Counted from the stretch's first letter, positions 44,796-55,763 are shown. The stretch: 64,000 bases of DNA from Neobacillus cucumis (GCF_016908975.1 NZ_JAFBEX010000006.1:62001-126000), one strand, 5' to 3'. Numbers and translations: made by a program. Notes: generated by a model not told the origin, from the letters alone.

Positions 44796-45740
44796 TTAAG
44801 TATGGGACACAATCATTTCAAATTTCCCGTCTACCTCAAAATCTCCAAATTTAACAGGAAGAATAAAGTGAGTTCCCTTCTTTAATCCATATTGCTCCCC
44901 ATTATGAGAAAGAGTTCCCTCTCCATTAATCACACTAAAAAGAAGATATTGCTCATTAAATGAAAAACTAGACTTTCCACCGACATCCCATTTATAGACA
45001 GAGAAAAAAGCTGATTCTACAAATGTTGTGATTCTCGTACGACCATTCTCTTGAACAACTCTCTCACTAATCACATCTTGATGGGGAACCGTTGTCACCT
45101 CAACGGCCTTCTCTAAGTGAAGATCCCTTAAGTTCCCAGCCGCATCCCGGCGGTCATAGTCGTATACCCGGTAGGTGGTATCAGAGCTCTGCTGGGTTTC
45201 TAGTACTAGCGTCCCTTCACATAAAGCATGGATGGTCCCGCTTGGCACATAGAAAAAGTCACCTGGTTTGATCTTCACCCGACGTAGCAGGTCATTCCAC
45301 TTGCCTTCCTGAATTTGGACCTGTAACTCTTCCTTGTTTTTCGCATTATGGCCATAGATCATGTCTGCATTCTCTTTACAATCAATGATATACCAACACT
45401 CGGTCTTGCCAAGTTCACCATTTTCACGTACCATGGCATAATCATCATCAGGATGCACTTGGACGGATAAATCCATGTTGGCATCTAAAATCTTGGTTAG
45501 TAAAGGAAACACCTTTTCTTGTGGATCCCCAAAAAGCTCAGGATGCTCACTCCACAATTGGTCTAGCATCATCCCTTTGTATGTACCATTTGCTACTACA
45601 GAGGGCCCATTCGAATGTGCAGATATCGCCCAGCATTCCCCCGTATTATCACTTGGAATGTCATAATGAAATTCTTCCCTTAATGCAGTCCCGCCCCAAA
45701 TTCTCTCTTTAAAAACAGATTGTAAAAATAATGGTTCCAA
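44796..45740 (-). CDS. manA: class I mannose-6-phosphate isomerase
   Basis: 314 residues, the usual length for Bacillus ManA/Pmi. Zinc ligands: QVHPDDDYA, KTECWYI and the downstream PSGTIHAL; VYDYDRRDAAGN and the C-terminal cupin strand follow. It interconverts fructose-6-phosphate and mannose-6-phosphate, the entry to GDP-mannose made by the phosphohexomutase and ManC encoded nearby. A relic of a second copy lies at 20267-20346. Confidence 0.9.
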   Translation of the reverse strand: MEPLFLQSVFKERIWGGTALREEFHYDIPSDNTGECWAISAHSNGPSVVANGTYKGMMLDQLWSEHPELFGDPQEKVFPLLTKILDANMDLSVQVHPDDDYAMVRENGELGKTECWYIIDCKENADMIYGHNAKNKEELQVQIQEGKWNDLLRRVKIKPGDFFYVPSGTIHALCEGTLVLETQQSSDTTYRVYDYDRRDAAGNLRDLHLEKAVEVTTVPHQDVISERVVQENGRTRITTFVESAFFSVYKWDVGGKSSFSFNEQYLLFSVINGEGTLSHNGEQYGLKKGTHFILPVKFGDFEVDGKFEMIVSHT

Positions 45741-45931
45741 AAAAAGTCCTCCTCATTGATGTTCATCTGTTGTAAATTTATATCGAAAAATAGCCGCAAG
45801 TCCTCCCCCCCCCCATGATGCAGTCGAAGTGTAATGCTATTCTCCTACCTTTTGCTCTGTAGGAGTTAAGCCAGCTGCAGCGAACAAGAAGATTACCTGC
45901 GTTATTGAGCCTGGAGAAGTTAAAAGCTTCC

Positions 45932-46160
45932 TCATTTAAGCCAATGCTCGGCCACATGCCCTTTCTCTACCTCCAGTTCCCTTTTCGCTACCTTAATTGG
46001 ATATTCAGCATTTGTATCAATCATTCCGGCAGGCAGTTCCAACAGCCAGCTATGAATCACATCACGGTATTTTCGTAAACAAATCACTTTATAATCATTT
46101 GTGATTGGAAGAATGCAAGCTCCCTCAGCAAAGTATGTGTAGGAAAAAGTCTTTTCAACC
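45932..46160 (-). pseudogene. NUDIX hydrolase relic (ADP-ribose pyrophosphatase type)
   Basis: The frame contains LRKYRDVIHSWLLELPAGMI and KVAKRELEVEKGHVAEHW, an eroded NUDIX box (REL-x-E instead of REL-x-EE). Both ends of the gene are missing. A poly-C tract (ten C) lies nearby at 45806-45817. Confidence 0.6.
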
Positions 46161-46360
46161 CCTTTGGGAGAATAACTGATCTATGGTAATTCTAACATTC
46201 TACACCTTCAGATTATCATCCTTTAAATTAACATCTTCCTAAATTAACGCCAGATATTAGGATACTATAATTCAGGAGCAAACGGTAGATGCAATTTTAA
46301 TACTCCCTCATAGCTTCTAAAAAATCACACCAGCCTTTGAATAGATAGAGATCTTTCCCC

Positions 46361-46549
46361 ATGGCGATGAGCAAGGCATTCTTAAAGAAGTACAAAGAGG
46401 TTTCATCGGAAGATGAACTTACCGAATTGAACTTATCCAAGAAGTACATCCCAGATATTGATGCAGATGTATTAAATGGCTGGGGGCAGCTTCGAATAGT
46501 CATTAAGGTTGAGAACCTATCTGTCGAGCAACATAAGAAGTTAAGATGA
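46361..46549 (+). pseudogene. broken gene of unknown family
   Basis: 62 codons (MAMSKAFLKKYKEVSS, NGWGQLRIVIKVENLS) end at TGA, after which the same frame stays open for about 30 codons (FADQFVEDDKYVFVPL). It looks like a gene with a nonsense mutation. No recognisable domain, weak start. Confidence 0.35.
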
Positions 46550-46603
46550 ATAAATGAATTTGCCGATCAATTTGTCGAGGATGATAAGTACGTGTTTGTT
46601 CCT

Positions 46604-48328
46604 CTACGAGGAGGCGTCAATATAAATTCTCGAAACCTTATTACCTTCATATCTCTTAATATCTAGATTCCGTCTATCTTGATTACGCACATATATAGCT
46701 CCCTTTGAATTAACTTTGGAAATAGTATCATGACTTCCCGAAGATACAACTGCTCGGGTTAGAAGGTCATTACCTCCTATAATATTTACGTTATATACAT
46801 TAAGGAAATCAGAGTATCCAGAAATTGCATGACCACCTGTCGTTTGCACGACCATGTTCTTTAAAGAGACATAATTATTGTTGTTATATATGAGAAAAGG
46901 TACTGAAGCTTTGATATATCCATTTTTTACTTCTAAATTAACATTGTGTGTAATTTTACTGTCTCTTACAGTTATCCCTGTTCTTCCATTCTCAAGATTA
47001 ACTATATCAGGATTAATAATTTTAATATTATGTGCACCTTCAAGAGTCTCAATTTTAATACCATAATCGTTATAACAACGAATTACTGGATGATGTATGA
47101 TAATATTCTTTGAGGAACCCTTAATTACAAGTGCACCTTCAGTTGATCCCTCTAACGTATTGATTCTTTGCGGATAAATATTGGAATCCTCAACACTTAA
47201 AAATTCAAGAGCCTGATCATCCACATTATCCATGTAAGCAATTACCTTTAAATTATCAGATTCGGAAAATTGTACGGTTTCAAGACGGTTACCAGAGGTA
47301 TCATGAATTCTTCTAAAATATCTCCCCCCATTTTTTGACCTAATTTTCACTTCTAAATTACGACTACCATAGATTGTACTATCACCTACAATAGAGCTAT
47401 TACAAATTAAATCAATGTATCCATTTTGTAATCCATTTCCCCTAAACGCTTTGGTTCCTGTGCCATCCATTAAACCTACTCTTGTTGCATTAACAAAGGC
47501 TTTAAAGTTATTACAGTCATTTAAAACTATTCCCATCGTTCCTACGAGGTCATTAATATTCACGTTAACCGTAAAATCTATGGACTGGTTAATAAACAGT
47601 CCGCTACCAGTACCTCTAACTCCCGTAAACGCTGCATTTATTTCACCGCCCACGAAATGATTAACATATAACCCTACTCCGTTAAACTTAAATCCTTTAT
47701 CGATATGAATTTGATAAGGGTTAGAAATCTTTGCTATCTTTACATTGTTTAAACCATATTGGATGTGTCGATCTAACTTAATTTTTCCATTGTTATTAGA
47801 AACCACTTTTGCAATAAATTTTAATGTTTTGTACCGAGATGGATTATAATCTCTATGTACAATATCCCCTGAAATCTCAATATAATCGTTAATATTCACG
47901 TTTAAATAACAGTTCAATATGTTAGATTCTTTTTTTATATTATTACTAGGAACACTAGAGGACATATCACTGTTAAAATGAATTTCCCCAGTTCCTATAA
48001 ATTGTACTTCTCCTTGACTATAAATATTAATAGATTTATTCTTCACAGAAACTTTACCATTCACTAAATACCTTCCTGCCGGAAATATCACAGAACCTTT
48101 ATCGTGCGTGCTATCCAACATTTTTTGAATTCTGTTTGTAACATCAACAGTCCCGTCTTTTTCTGTTGACGACCATTTTAATACCTTAATAGCTTTATTC
48201 GACAATTCATTACTAGTTTTATCTTTTTTTTCTTTGTTCAGTAGAACTAAAGAGAAAGCACATAAGAAAATAATTAGAACTATAATCCAATACCTTTTTT
48301 GAGTATTGTTTTTTTTCAAGCCTACCAT
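46604..48328 (-). CDS. membrane-anchored right-handed beta-helix protein
   Basis: 574 residues. An N-terminal transmembrane anchor (YWIIVLIIFLCAFSLVLL) is followed by a pectate lyase 3-like opening: DVTNRIQKMLDSTHDKGSVI then FPAGRYLVNGKVSV, and many short beta-helix rungs to the end. This fold is used by polysaccharide lyases, epimerases and hydrolases. Its place after the sugar-nucleotide genes suggests that it trims or modifies the exopolysaccharide. No certain catalytic residues can be named. Confidence 0.7.
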   Translation of the reverse strand: MVGLKKNNTQKRYWIIVLIIFLCAFSLVLLNKEKKDKTSNELSNKAIKVLKWSSTEKDGTVDVTNRIQKMLDSTHDKGSVIFPAGRYLVNGKVSVKNKSINIYSQGEVQFIGTGEIHFNSDMSSSVPSNNIKKESNILNCYLNVNINDYIEISGDIVHRDYNPSRYKTLKFIAKVVSNNNGKIKLDRHIQYGLNNVKIAKISNPYQIHIDKGFKFNGVGLYVNHFVGGEINAAFTGVRGTGSGLFINQSIDFTVNVNINDLVGTMGIVLNDCNNFKAFVNATRVGLMDGTGTKAFRGNGLQNGYIDLICNSSIVGDSTIYGSRNLEVKIRSKNGGRYFRRIHDTSGNRLETVQFSESDNLKVIAYMDNVDDQALEFLSVEDSNIYPQRINTLEGSTEGALVIKGSSKNIIIHHPVIRCYNDYGIKIETLEGAHNIKIINPDIVNLENGRTGITVRDSKITHNVNLEVKNGYIKASVPFLIYNNNNYVSLKNMVVQTTGGHAISGYSDFLNVYNVNIIGGNDLLTRAVVSSGSHDTISKVNSKGAIYVRNQDRRNLDIKRYEGNKVSRIYIDASS

Positions 48329-48496
48329 CCTTTTTCGTGGAGTTTTTATATTAAAATATTATTTTGGTATTAATTCTTTTAAACATACTAAAAATAGTTC
48401 TTATATGCCATGATTATGTAAACGCCATTAATTATACAATAATTAATTTTATAATGTATTAAATGCTGATTTTCTACAAGTCTAGAGGTGAATTTC
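48329..48496. other. promoter region of the beta-helix gene
   Basis: AT-rich; no gene. It probably carries the promoter for the minus-strand beta-helix gene. Confidence 0.3.
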
Positions 48497-48559
48497 ATGG
48501 AAGAGCAAGGGGATTTCTTACTTGGTTTACTCTGTGTTACTTATGTGAGTGTTCCCTAA
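48497..48559 (+). pseudogene. truncated micropeptide, family member 4
   Basis: GAGGTG, then MEEQGDFLLGLLCVTYVSVP and a stop. It aligns with the peptides at 20091 and 20779 up to the SIP motif, where a stop replaces the next codon and the Trp is changed to Cys. Decayed copy within the exopolysaccharide locus. Confidence 0.65.
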
Positions 48560-48722
48560 TGGGAATTATCTTTTAGTTGAGTGTAAATCTCTATACACTT
48601 AATATTAAAATAGTTAAAATACAACTCCTTCTATATATCAAGTGTAAACTACAACTTTGGTAATTTAAGCATTGGAACTCAAACAACTAAGATTACTTTC
48701 TTATCTTTATTGCAATTTAAAA

Positions 48723-48763
48723 GCTGACACAAAAAAATCATCTTTCAAGGAAATTGTGTCAGC
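48723..48763 (-). terminator. terminator of the ugd-epimerase operon
   Basis: On the minus strand GCTGACACAA ... TTGTGTCAGC, TTTT, just past the epimerase stop. Confidence 0.8.
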
Positions 48764-48774
48764 CTCTATTATTC

Positions 48775-49812
48775 CTACTTCACTTTATAATAATCACAAT
48801 ACCAATCGGTAAATTTTTGCAGACCCTCCTCTATTGAGGTCTCAGGTTTAAAACCGACCGCCTGTTGAAGCATTTCTGTAGTAGCATATGTTGCAGGTAC
48901 ATCACCTGGTTTGATTGGTTCAAACACCTTCTCAAACTGTACTTCTCTTCCTAAACTATTACTTAAACATTTTTCTAGTGTTTCAATAAATACCATTAAC
49001 TTTTCAGGATCATTATTACCAATATTAAAAACCTTATGGGCTACGTTATTCTCTCCAACGGATGGGTTATTGAGTAAACGCTCAATACCTTCTACGATAT
49101 CGTCAATATAAGTGAAATCGCGATATAGGTCATTTTCAAAGTCGCCGTTATTAAAAATCTTGATTGGTTCACCCGCAAAAAGATTGTTTGCAAATCCAAA
49201 GTATGCCATATCCGGACGTCCCATTGGGCCATAAACTGTAAAGAATCGAAGTCCGGTAGCCGGAATCTTATAAAGATGGCTATACGTAAAGGCCATTAAT
49301 TCATTGGATTTCTTAGTTGATGCATATAAAGAAACAGGATTATCCACAAAATCAGTTTCTGCGAACGGTACCTTTTTGTTAGCTCCATATACAGAACTTG
49401 ATGATGCATAAACAAGATGGTCCACAGGATAATGCCTGCATGCTTCAAGTATATTATAAAACCCAATAATATTACTTTGAATATATACATCAGGGTTCTC
49501 GATAGAATAGCGTACTCCTGCCTGTGCAGCCAAATTTACTACAATATTAGGCTTGTACTCTTTAAAAATATTATTGATTGTTTCCTTATCTGAAATATCT
49601 ACCTTGATAAAGGTGAACTGTTCAAAGTGTTCTAAGTTCTTCAAACGTGTATATTTTAAATTCACATCATAGTAGTCATTTATGTTATCAATTCCAATAA
49701 CACGACATCCTTGCTCTAGCAGTTTCTTTGATAGATAGTATCCAATAAAACCCGCTGCTCCCGTAATGAGGTATGTTTTACTCTTATCAAGTTGTTTAAA
49801 GTCTTGTCTCAC
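48775..49812 (-). CDS. UDP-glucuronate 4-epimerase-type NAD-dependent epimerase
   Basis: 345 residues, SDR extended family: TGAAGFIGYYLSKKLLEQG for NAD binding, catalytic YASSSSVYG and YASTKKSNE (YxxxK), and RFFTVYGPMGRPDMAYFGF, typical of CapI/LspL-type UDP-glucuronate 4-epimerases. It would turn UDP-GlcA into UDP-GalA for the exopolysaccharide. It overlaps the ugd gene by 17 bases and is followed by a terminator. Confidence 0.85.
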   Translation of the reverse strand: MRQDFKQLDKSKTYLITGAAGFIGYYLSKKLLEQGCRVIGIDNINDYYDVNLKYTRLKNLEHFEQFTFIKVDISDKETINNIFKEYKPNIVVNLAAQAGVRYSIENPDVYIQSNIIGFYNILEACRHYPVDHLVYASSSSVYGANKKVPFAETDFVDNPVSLYASTKKSNELMAFTYSHLYKIPATGLRFFTVYGPMGRPDMAYFGFANNLFAGEPIKIFNNGDFENDLYRDFTYIDDIVEGIERLLNNPSVGENNVAHKVFNIGNNDPEKLMVFIETLEKCLSNSLGREVQFEKVFEPIKPGDVPATYATTEMLQQAVGFKPETSIEEGLQKFTDWYCDYYKVK

Positions 49813-51217
49813 TTACGTTCGTCTCCTTTGCTTTTACCGTAGAAAGTTTTCCAGTGCCCTTCGGTCTTCCAACAGAGTAGTATTCTACTCCTGCTTCTTT
49901 CATATACTCAGTACCATATATATTTCTACCATCATATAATAAAGGTGTTCTCATTAATTTCTTATAATCTTCAGGCCGAATAGCTTTTATTTCTCCCCAT
50001 TCAGTAAAGATAAAGCACACATTGGCTTCCGTTAATGCATCCTCAACATTTTGAACGTACTTGATGCTTCCTTTGCCATTTTTACCTTCTGGAAATTTCC
50101 GTTTAAAATTATCTGCCCCTACTGGATCATATGCATAGATTTCAGCACCCTGTTCCAATAATAATGGAATATTTTCAAGTGATGGAGCTTCTCTTAAGTC
50201 ATCTGTTCCTGGCTTAAATGTTAGGCCAAGCACTGCTACCTTAAGACCATTAAATGTAATTAATCTTTTACTTGCCTTCTTATATAACAGTGTCTTTTGT
50301 TCAGTATTAACTTCAATAGCAGCATTCACTGTTTTAAGCTCATATCCATGCTGACCTGCTAGGTAGCTAAGTGCCTTTGTATCCTTTGGAAAACAGCTGC
50401 CTCCATAGCCAATACCTGCATTTAGAAACTTACTTCCTATGCGTTCATCAAAACTCATACCTACAGCTACATCTTGGATATCTGCTCCCACTAATTCACA
50501 TAAGTTTGCTATATCATTCATATAGGATATTTTAAGAGCAAGAAAATCATTTGAAGCATACTTAATCATTTCAGCTGATCTTCTATTGACTGATACAACC
50601 GGAATATTAAATGGCTCATAAATTTTCATAAGGATTTCTTCAGCCCACTTACTTTCAGTTCCGATAATAATTCTTGCAGCATGTAAAGTATCACGAACGG
50701 CTGTACCCTGTGCTAAAAATTCAGGGTTAGAAGCTACTTCCACTCTAATTTTTTTGCCTAATGCCGAACCATTGCCTGTTACCCCTTCCTCATTATATGG
50801 TAAGAAGTCATATATAAATTGCTCCACTTTATCATTTGTTCCAACAGGAACAGTTGATTTAACAACTACTAGGCAATCCTTTTCAATCGTTTCTGCAATT
50901 TGTCTAGCAACAGTAGCGATATAAGAAAGATTGGCAGAACCATCTGGAAGTTCTGGCGTCCCTACTCCGATAAAAATGGCATCCGCATCCTTATAGGCTG
51001 CTTTATAGTCAGTAGTATAAGTTAATCTTCCTGCAGCATAGTTCTTCTGCATTAACTCCTCTAGTCCAGCCTCATAAATTGGTGAGACTCCTTGCTTCAT
51101 CAAATTTACTTTATTCTCATCAATATCGACACAGGTCACTTGATGCCCTACTTCAGCAAAACAAACTCCCGCTACTAAACCTACATATCCCGTTCCAGCT
51201 ACTGCTATTTTGTACAT
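49796..51217 (-). CDS. ugd: UDP-glucose 6-dehydrogenase
   Basis: 473 residues. Rossmann start AGTGYVGLVAGVCFAEVGHQ, substrate site EFLAQGTAVRD, catalytic cysteine in GIGYGGSCFPKDTKAL and C-terminal LGLTFKPGTDDLREAPS. It oxidises UDP-glucose from GalU to UDP-glucuronate. The start overlaps nothing upstream, and 217 bases separate it from the mutase gene, so it may have its own promoter; it is translationally coupled to the epimerase. Confidence 0.9.
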   Translation of the reverse strand: MYKIAVAGTGYVGLVAGVCFAEVGHQVTCVDIDENKVNLMKQGVSPIYEAGLEELMQKNYAAGRLTYTTDYKAAYKDADAIFIGVGTPELPDGSANLSYIATVARQIAETIEKDCLVVVKSTVPVGTNDKVEQFIYDFLPYNEEGVTGNGSALGKKIRVEVASNPEFLAQGTAVRDTLHAARIIIGTESKWAEEILMKIYEPFNIPVVSVNRRSAEMIKYASNDFLALKISYMNDIANLCELVGADIQDVAVGMSFDERIGSKFLNAGIGYGGSCFPKDTKALSYLAGQHGYELKTVNAAIEVNTEQKTLLYKKASKRLITFNGLKVAVLGLTFKPGTDDLREAPSLENIPLLLEQGAEIYAYDPVGADNFKRKFPEGKNGKGSIKYVQNVEDALTEANVCFIFTEWGEIKAIRPEDYKKLMRTPLLYDGRNIYGTEYMKEAGVEYYSVGRPKGTGKLSTVKAKETNVSETRL

Positions 51218-51434
51218 TTGAGCTGCCCCCTATACTTTCTATATTATTTTAATGCTACCATTGTAGCTCTATAAGAAAAACAAAGGTTGTTAAAATTTTA
51301 ATCTATTTACATCAAAAAAATTTTATTCATAATAACTAATCCAGGAACAAAACTTATTATAGACTAGAAACTGTCTCTAGTACATACAAGCTATAATGGT
51401 TGTTTAATCCAATTACAAGGATGAATGTTATTTT

Positions 51435-53174
51435 TTAATTTATTCCTAGGAGCTGATTCACTTTATTCATAACAGCATTTTGGATTGACAATAACTTTTC
51501 CTGGCTGTCTTCCATCGAATTCCCTTTAACTCCAAAATAAAATTTTGCCTTTGGTTCTGTTCCAGATGGACGAAGGCAGAACCAGGATCCATCCGCCAAG
51601 TGAAATTTCAATACATTTGATCTAGGTAAATCTATCTGATTTTCAACACCATTAGCATATCTAATAGAGTTTAAATAATCCTCAATAGTGGTTACCTCCA
51701 CTCCAGCAACTTCAGATATCTTTTCCGCCCTAAAACTATTCATTAACTCTGAAATCTGTTCGGCGCCGTCTTTTCCTTTTAACGTAATGGATTGGAGTTC
51801 CTCTTGATAAAAACCGTACTTTTCGAAAATGGCTAACAAACCCTCATATAAGGACATGCCTTTTGACTTATAATAAGCAGCAACTTCTGTAGCAAAGATG
51901 GCGGATTGGACAGCGTCTTTATCACGAACAAATTCTCCGATTAAATAACCATAGCTCTCTTCATAGCCAAATAAGAAAGTATTCTCACCGCTCTGTTCAA
52001 ACTCATTAATTTTTTCACCAATAAATTTGAATCCAGTTAGTGTATCCATAGTTCGTACACCATAATTTTCAGCAATAGCTCGTCCAATTTCAGATGTAAC
52101 AATTGTTTTAATAACTACACCATTAACCTTAAGGATCCCTTTTTCTTGCTTTTGAGATAATAGATACTCTAGCATTAAGGCACCCATTTGATTACCTGTT
52201 AAAACAACATATTCACCTTTTCCATTTTTAACCGCTACACCCAAGCGATCCGCATCAGGATCAGTAGCCATTAAGATATCCGCACCGATTTCTTCCCCAT
52301 ATTTAATGGCCAACTCAAATGCAGCATGTTCTTCCGGATTTGGTGATTTAACAGTAGAAAAGTTAGCATCAGGAAATTCTTGTTCTTTTACAACCGTTAG
52401 GTTTTCAAACCCAAATGCCTTTAGACCGGAACTGACTGGTTTATTCCCAGTGCCATGTAGAGGAGAATAAACTATTTTTAAATCCTTTGCCACACATGCA
52501 ACCATTTCAGGATTTAATTGAAGCTTTTTTAACTGTGCATTATATTCTCGGTCGATTTCTTCACCTATGTAGGTTAATAAACCACTTGATAGAAGCTCCT
52601 TCTCTTCTGCTACTTCGACCGTAAGTTCATCTTCTACAGCATTTATATATTGAATAATTATATCTGCTGCCTCAGGAGGAATCTGGCCACCATCCTCGCC
52701 ATATACCTTAAATCCATTATATTCTGGAGGATTGTGACTTGCGGTTATGACAACACCTGAAAAGGCGCTTAAATACCGCACAGCAAAGGATAGTAAAGGC
52801 GTTGGTCGTAGTTCATTGAATAAATAGGACTTAATTCCATGTTTGCCAACCGTTTTAGCTACCTCTAGAGCAAACTCAGGGGATTTATGACGTGAATCAT
52901 AAGCAATAACAACCCCCCGTTGTTTTGCCGCTTCACCTTGTTGCACAATATACTTTGCGAGACCTTCTGCTGCTCTACGAATCGTATAAATATTTAAGCG
53001 ATTGATTCCAGGTCCCAGTTCCCCACGCATTCCACCAGTACCAAATTCTAAATGCTTATAAAAACTATCCTCTAAGATTTTCTTACTATTTTCTAATTGT
53101 AGTAATTTATTCTTTAATTCTTTATCCATATTATGATATGAATTCCATTTAACAAGATTTTCAAGCCAACTCAA
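51435..53174 (-). CDS. pgcA: phospho-sugar mutase (phosphoglucomutase/phosphomannomutase)
   Basis: 579 residues, the long PgcA type. Phosphoserine loop [16 protein letters not shown], metal loop [10 protein letters not shown], sugar loop [10 protein letters not shown] and phosphate-binding [12 protein letters not shown] are all intact. It makes glucose-1-phosphate for GalU and possibly mannose-1-phosphate for ManC. It lies between manC and ugd and is preceded by a terminator, so it likely starts a separate transcript. Confidence 0.9.
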   Translation of the reverse strand: MSWLENLVKWNSYHNMDKELKNKLLQLENSKKILEDSFYKHLEFGTGGMRGELGPGINRLNIYTIRRAAEGLAKYIVQQGEAAKQRGVVIAYDSRHKSPEFALEVAKTVGKHGIKSYLFNELRPTPLLSFAVRYLSAFSGVVITASHNPPEYNGFKVYGEDGGQIPPEAADIIIQYINAVEDELTVEVAEEKELLSSGLLTYIGEEIDREYNAQLKKLQLNPEMVACVAKDLKIVYSPLHGTGNKPVSSGLKAFGFENLTVVKEQEFPDANFSTVKSPNPEEHAAFELAIKYGEEIGADILMATDPDADRLGVAVKNGKGEYVVLTGNQMGALMLEYLLSQKQEKGILKVNGVVIKTIVTSEIGRAIAENYGVRTMDTLTGFKFIGEKINEFEQSGENTFLFGYEESYGYLIGEFVRDKDAVQSAIFATEVAAYYKSKGMSLYEGLLAIFEKYGFYQEELQSITLKGKDGAEQISELMNSFRAEKISEVAGVEVTTIEDYLNSIRYANGVENQIDLPRSNVLKFHLADGSWFCLRPSGTEPKAKFYFGVKGNSMEDSQEKLLSIQNAVMNKVNQLLGIN

Positions 53175-53212
53175 TGGTAATGTCCCCTTTTTAAAATATA
53201 TATTACAAAAAT

Positions 53213-53239
53213 ATTGAGGCCTACTTTGTAGGCCTCAAT
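53213..53239 (-). terminator. terminator after manC
   Basis: ATTGAGGCCTAC, loop, GTAGGCCTCAAT, then ATTTTTG on the minus strand: a 12-bp perfect stem. Confidence 0.85.
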
Positions 53240-53242
53240 TTA

Positions 53243-54628
53243 TTATTTAGATACTGAATATGCAGCTTCTTCAATTTCATTCCAAGTTAATAGAAGTCGG
53301 TGATTATCTTCTTCGACTAATTGAAATCCAGTTTGTACCTCTATAAATTCTAGGTCTGTTACAGCCTTTACTGCATGTTTCATACCAATTGAAATTTCAA
53401 TTACATCTCCGGGCCTAATTACTTTAAATTCACCGTTTAAATAAAGCACTCCTTCACCCTTAACAATTGTCCAAACTTCTTGACGGTAATTATGATACTG
53501 ATAACTTAAGTTTTTACCTGCTGAAATATTGATTCGTTTCGTTAATACTTCTGTTTGGTCTTCGTATTTTGTATAATCCAAGACCTTGTACCAGCCCCAT
53601 CGACGTTCTTCATACATCGGTCTCTGTTCCAAATTACCGATTAATTCTTTAACTCGAGGGCTAGCGTTTTTATCTGTAACTAAAATTCCATCAGGACTCG
53701 CTGCAACCAGAATGTTTGATAATCCAAGTACAGAAACAGGGATATCTAATTCATTTATAATATGTGTATTTTCACAATCATTACTTAAATTTGCCTTTCC
53801 AAGGATATTCGACCCCATTTCTTCGGTCAAAGTATTCCATGTTCCCAAGTCTTTCCATCCACCATTATATGGAATTGCTATGATTTCTTTTGTTTTCTCT
53901 ACTACTTCATAATCAAAACTTATCTTCGGTAATAGAGAGTAATTTGCTGATAATTCCTCATAATCAGTAGGTAAACCTTTTTCTTCTAATAAAGATATAA
54001 CTTTTTCTAATTTAAATGCAAAAACTCCACAATTCCAGAGAGCTTGTTGTTCTAGTAACAATTTTGCCTCTTCTGTTTCGGGTTTTTCTTTAAAGTGGCT
54101 AACCCTTACAATATCCTTTGTTGATCGTTCAATATCCGGTACAATATAGCCGTATTTCTCAGATGGAAAAGTGGGCTGAACACCCATTAATGCAAGCTCG
54201 GCATTTGATGTTCTTAAAACATCGCCTAAATCAATTAATCTAGCAAAAAATTTATCTTCAACATATGGATCAACTGGCAGCACTCCTACAACTTCATCAC
54301 GAGCAATGTTTTCAATAGAAAATAAATAGGATGCCGCTAGTGCAATTGCAGGAAAAGTATCTCTTCTTTCAGGCTCAACAATTACAGTAACATCTTTACC
54401 GATTTGCCCTTGAATCATTTCTACCTGGTTTTTACTTGTCGCAATTAATGCTGATGAAGTTAATCCTAATTTATCTAACTGGCTCCAAACCCTCTGAACC
54501 ATCGATTGAAATTCATTATTTTCATTAACAAGTACTTTTAAAAATTGTTTGGATCTTGCATCATTTGATAAAGGCCATAGTCGTTTTCCCGACCCACCAG
54601 ATAATAGTACTAATCTCAATTTAAACAC
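53243..54628 (-). CDS. manC: mannose-1-phosphate guanylyltransferase (ManC/type II)
   Basis: 461 residues. Nucleotidyltransferase start LLSGGSGKRLWPLSNDARSK, the FKEKPE motif, and a C-terminal cupin (YQYHNYRQEVWTIVKGEG) of the type II isomerase/guanylyltransferase family. It makes GDP-mannose from mannose-1-phosphate and GTP. The cupin may carry isomerase activity, partly redundant with ManA. It begins one base after the stop of the GT4 gene upstream and ends at a strong terminator. Confidence 0.85.
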   Translation of the reverse strand: MFKLRLVLLSGGSGKRLWPLSNDARSKQFLKVLVNENNEFQSMVQRVWSQLDKLGLTSSALIATSKNQVEMIQGQIGKDVTVIVEPERRDTFPAIALAASYLFSIENIARDEVVGVLPVDPYVEDKFFARLIDLGDVLRTSNAELALMGVQPTFPSEKYGYIVPDIERSTKDIVRVSHFKEKPETEEAKLLLEQQALWNCGVFAFKLEKVISLLEEKGLPTDYEELSANYSLLPKISFDYEVVEKTKEIIAIPYNGGWKDLGTWNTLTEEMGSNILGKANLSNDCENTHIINELDIPVSVLGLSNILVAASPDGILVTDKNASPRVKELIGNLEQRPMYEERRWGWYKVLDYTKYEDQTEVLTKRINISAGKNLSYQYHNYRQEVWTIVKGEGVLYLNGEFKVIRPGDVIEISIGMKHAVKAVTDLEFIEVQTGFQLVEEDNHRLLLTWNEIEEAAYSVSK

Positions 54629-54629
54629 C

Positions 54630-55763
54630 TCAGATTCTAAATTTTTTTTTCTCCTCTAATTTCTCATTAACAAAAGATTTTAACTCATTTTTAAATCTTT
54701 CAGGTGAAAAGCGAATTGTATTTTCTCTACAATTTAATGGGGATATTAAATATTTATTTTCCTCAAAAATTTGTATTGCGTTAACAATAGATTCAGTAGT
54801 TTGTTCGTAGAAAAATAGCCCTGTAGGTTTTTCAGAACTATTAATTCCAAGCACAGTTTCAAGAGCCCCTCCTTTACCATAAGCAATTACAGGAGTTCCA
54901 CTTGCTTGAGCTTCCACTGGAGTAATACCGAAGTCCTCCTCAGCCGCAAAAACAAATGCCTTAGCCCTTTGCATATAACTTTTTAAAACTTCAAAAGACT
55001 GGTAACCTAGTAATTCTACATTATATCCAGCTTTTGACTTAATTTTTTCAAAATCAGGTCCGTCACCTATTACTACTAATTTTTTATCCGGCATCAAACT
55101 AAAAGCCTCAACAATTAAGTCAATCTTTTTATATGGAACCATTCTAGAAGCAGTTAAATAAAAGTCTTCCTTTTCTTCTTTCAATGGAAAAGACTGTATG
55201 TCTACAGGAGGATAAATCACATGTGAATTTCGGCGATATACTTTCCATATTCTATTACCAATAAAATCTGAGTTGGCCAAAAAATAATCTACTCCATTAG
55301 CAGTACGATAATCCCAATTACGAATTTTATGAAGAATAAATTTTGCAAGTATTCCTTTTAACCCTTTTTCAAGCCCAGACTCTTTTAAATATTGATGTTG
55401 CAAATCCCATGCATAACGAATAGGCGAATGAACATACGAGATATGAAGTTGATCTGGTCCTGTGATTACCCCTTTCGCTACAGCATGTGAGCTTGATATT
55501 ATTAAGTTATAACTCGATAAGTCTAGCTGTTCTATAGCCAAAGGCATAAGGGGTAAATATGATCTATACTTTTTTTTCGAAAATGGTAGTTTTTGTATAA
55601 AAGTAGTATTTGATTTTTTGCCTTGAATAAACTCTCTATTGTCCCCCAAATGATCTACAACACTAAATATATCAGCTTCAGGGTAAACCTGAAGTATTTG
55701 TTCTAATACTTTTTCTGCGCCAGCATATGTTACTAACCAATCATGAATAATTGCAATTTTCAT
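54630..55763 (-). CDS. glycosyltransferase family 4, WbaZ/mannosyltransferase-like
   Basis: 377 residues. GT-B fold: MKIAIIHDWLVTYAGAEKVL, the HSPIRYAWDLQHQYL segment typical of mannosyltransferases of the WbaZ group, and the donor-site motif EEDFGITPVEAQASGTPVI. It probably transfers mannose from GDP-mannose made by the neighbouring ManC; the linkage is unknown. Its start overlaps the end of the preceding GT4 gene by four bases (ATGA). Confidence 0.85.
   Translation of the reverse strand: MKIAIIHDWLVTYAGAEKVLEQILQVYPEADIFSVVDHLGDNREFIQGKKSNTTFIQKLPFSKKKYRSYLPLMPLAIEQLDLSSYNLIISSSHAVAKGVITGPDQLHISYVHSPIRYAWDLQHQYLKESGLEKGLKGILAKFILHKIRNWDYRTANGVDYFLANSDFIGNRIWKVYRRNSHVIYPPVDIQSFPLKEEKEDFYLTASRMVPYKKIDLIVEAFSLMPDKKLVVIGDGPDFEKIKSKAGYNVELLGYQSFEVLKSYMQRAKAFVFAAEEDFGITPVEAQASGTPVIAYGKGGALETVLGINSSEKPTGLFFYEQTTESIVNAIQIFEENKYLISPLNCRENTIRFSPERFKNELKSFVNEKLEEKKKFRI

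Noticed and set aside
45806-45817. Poly-C tract as a phase-variation switch
   Set aside because: It lies between manA and a NUDIX relic with no reading frame or promoter spacing that it could switch.
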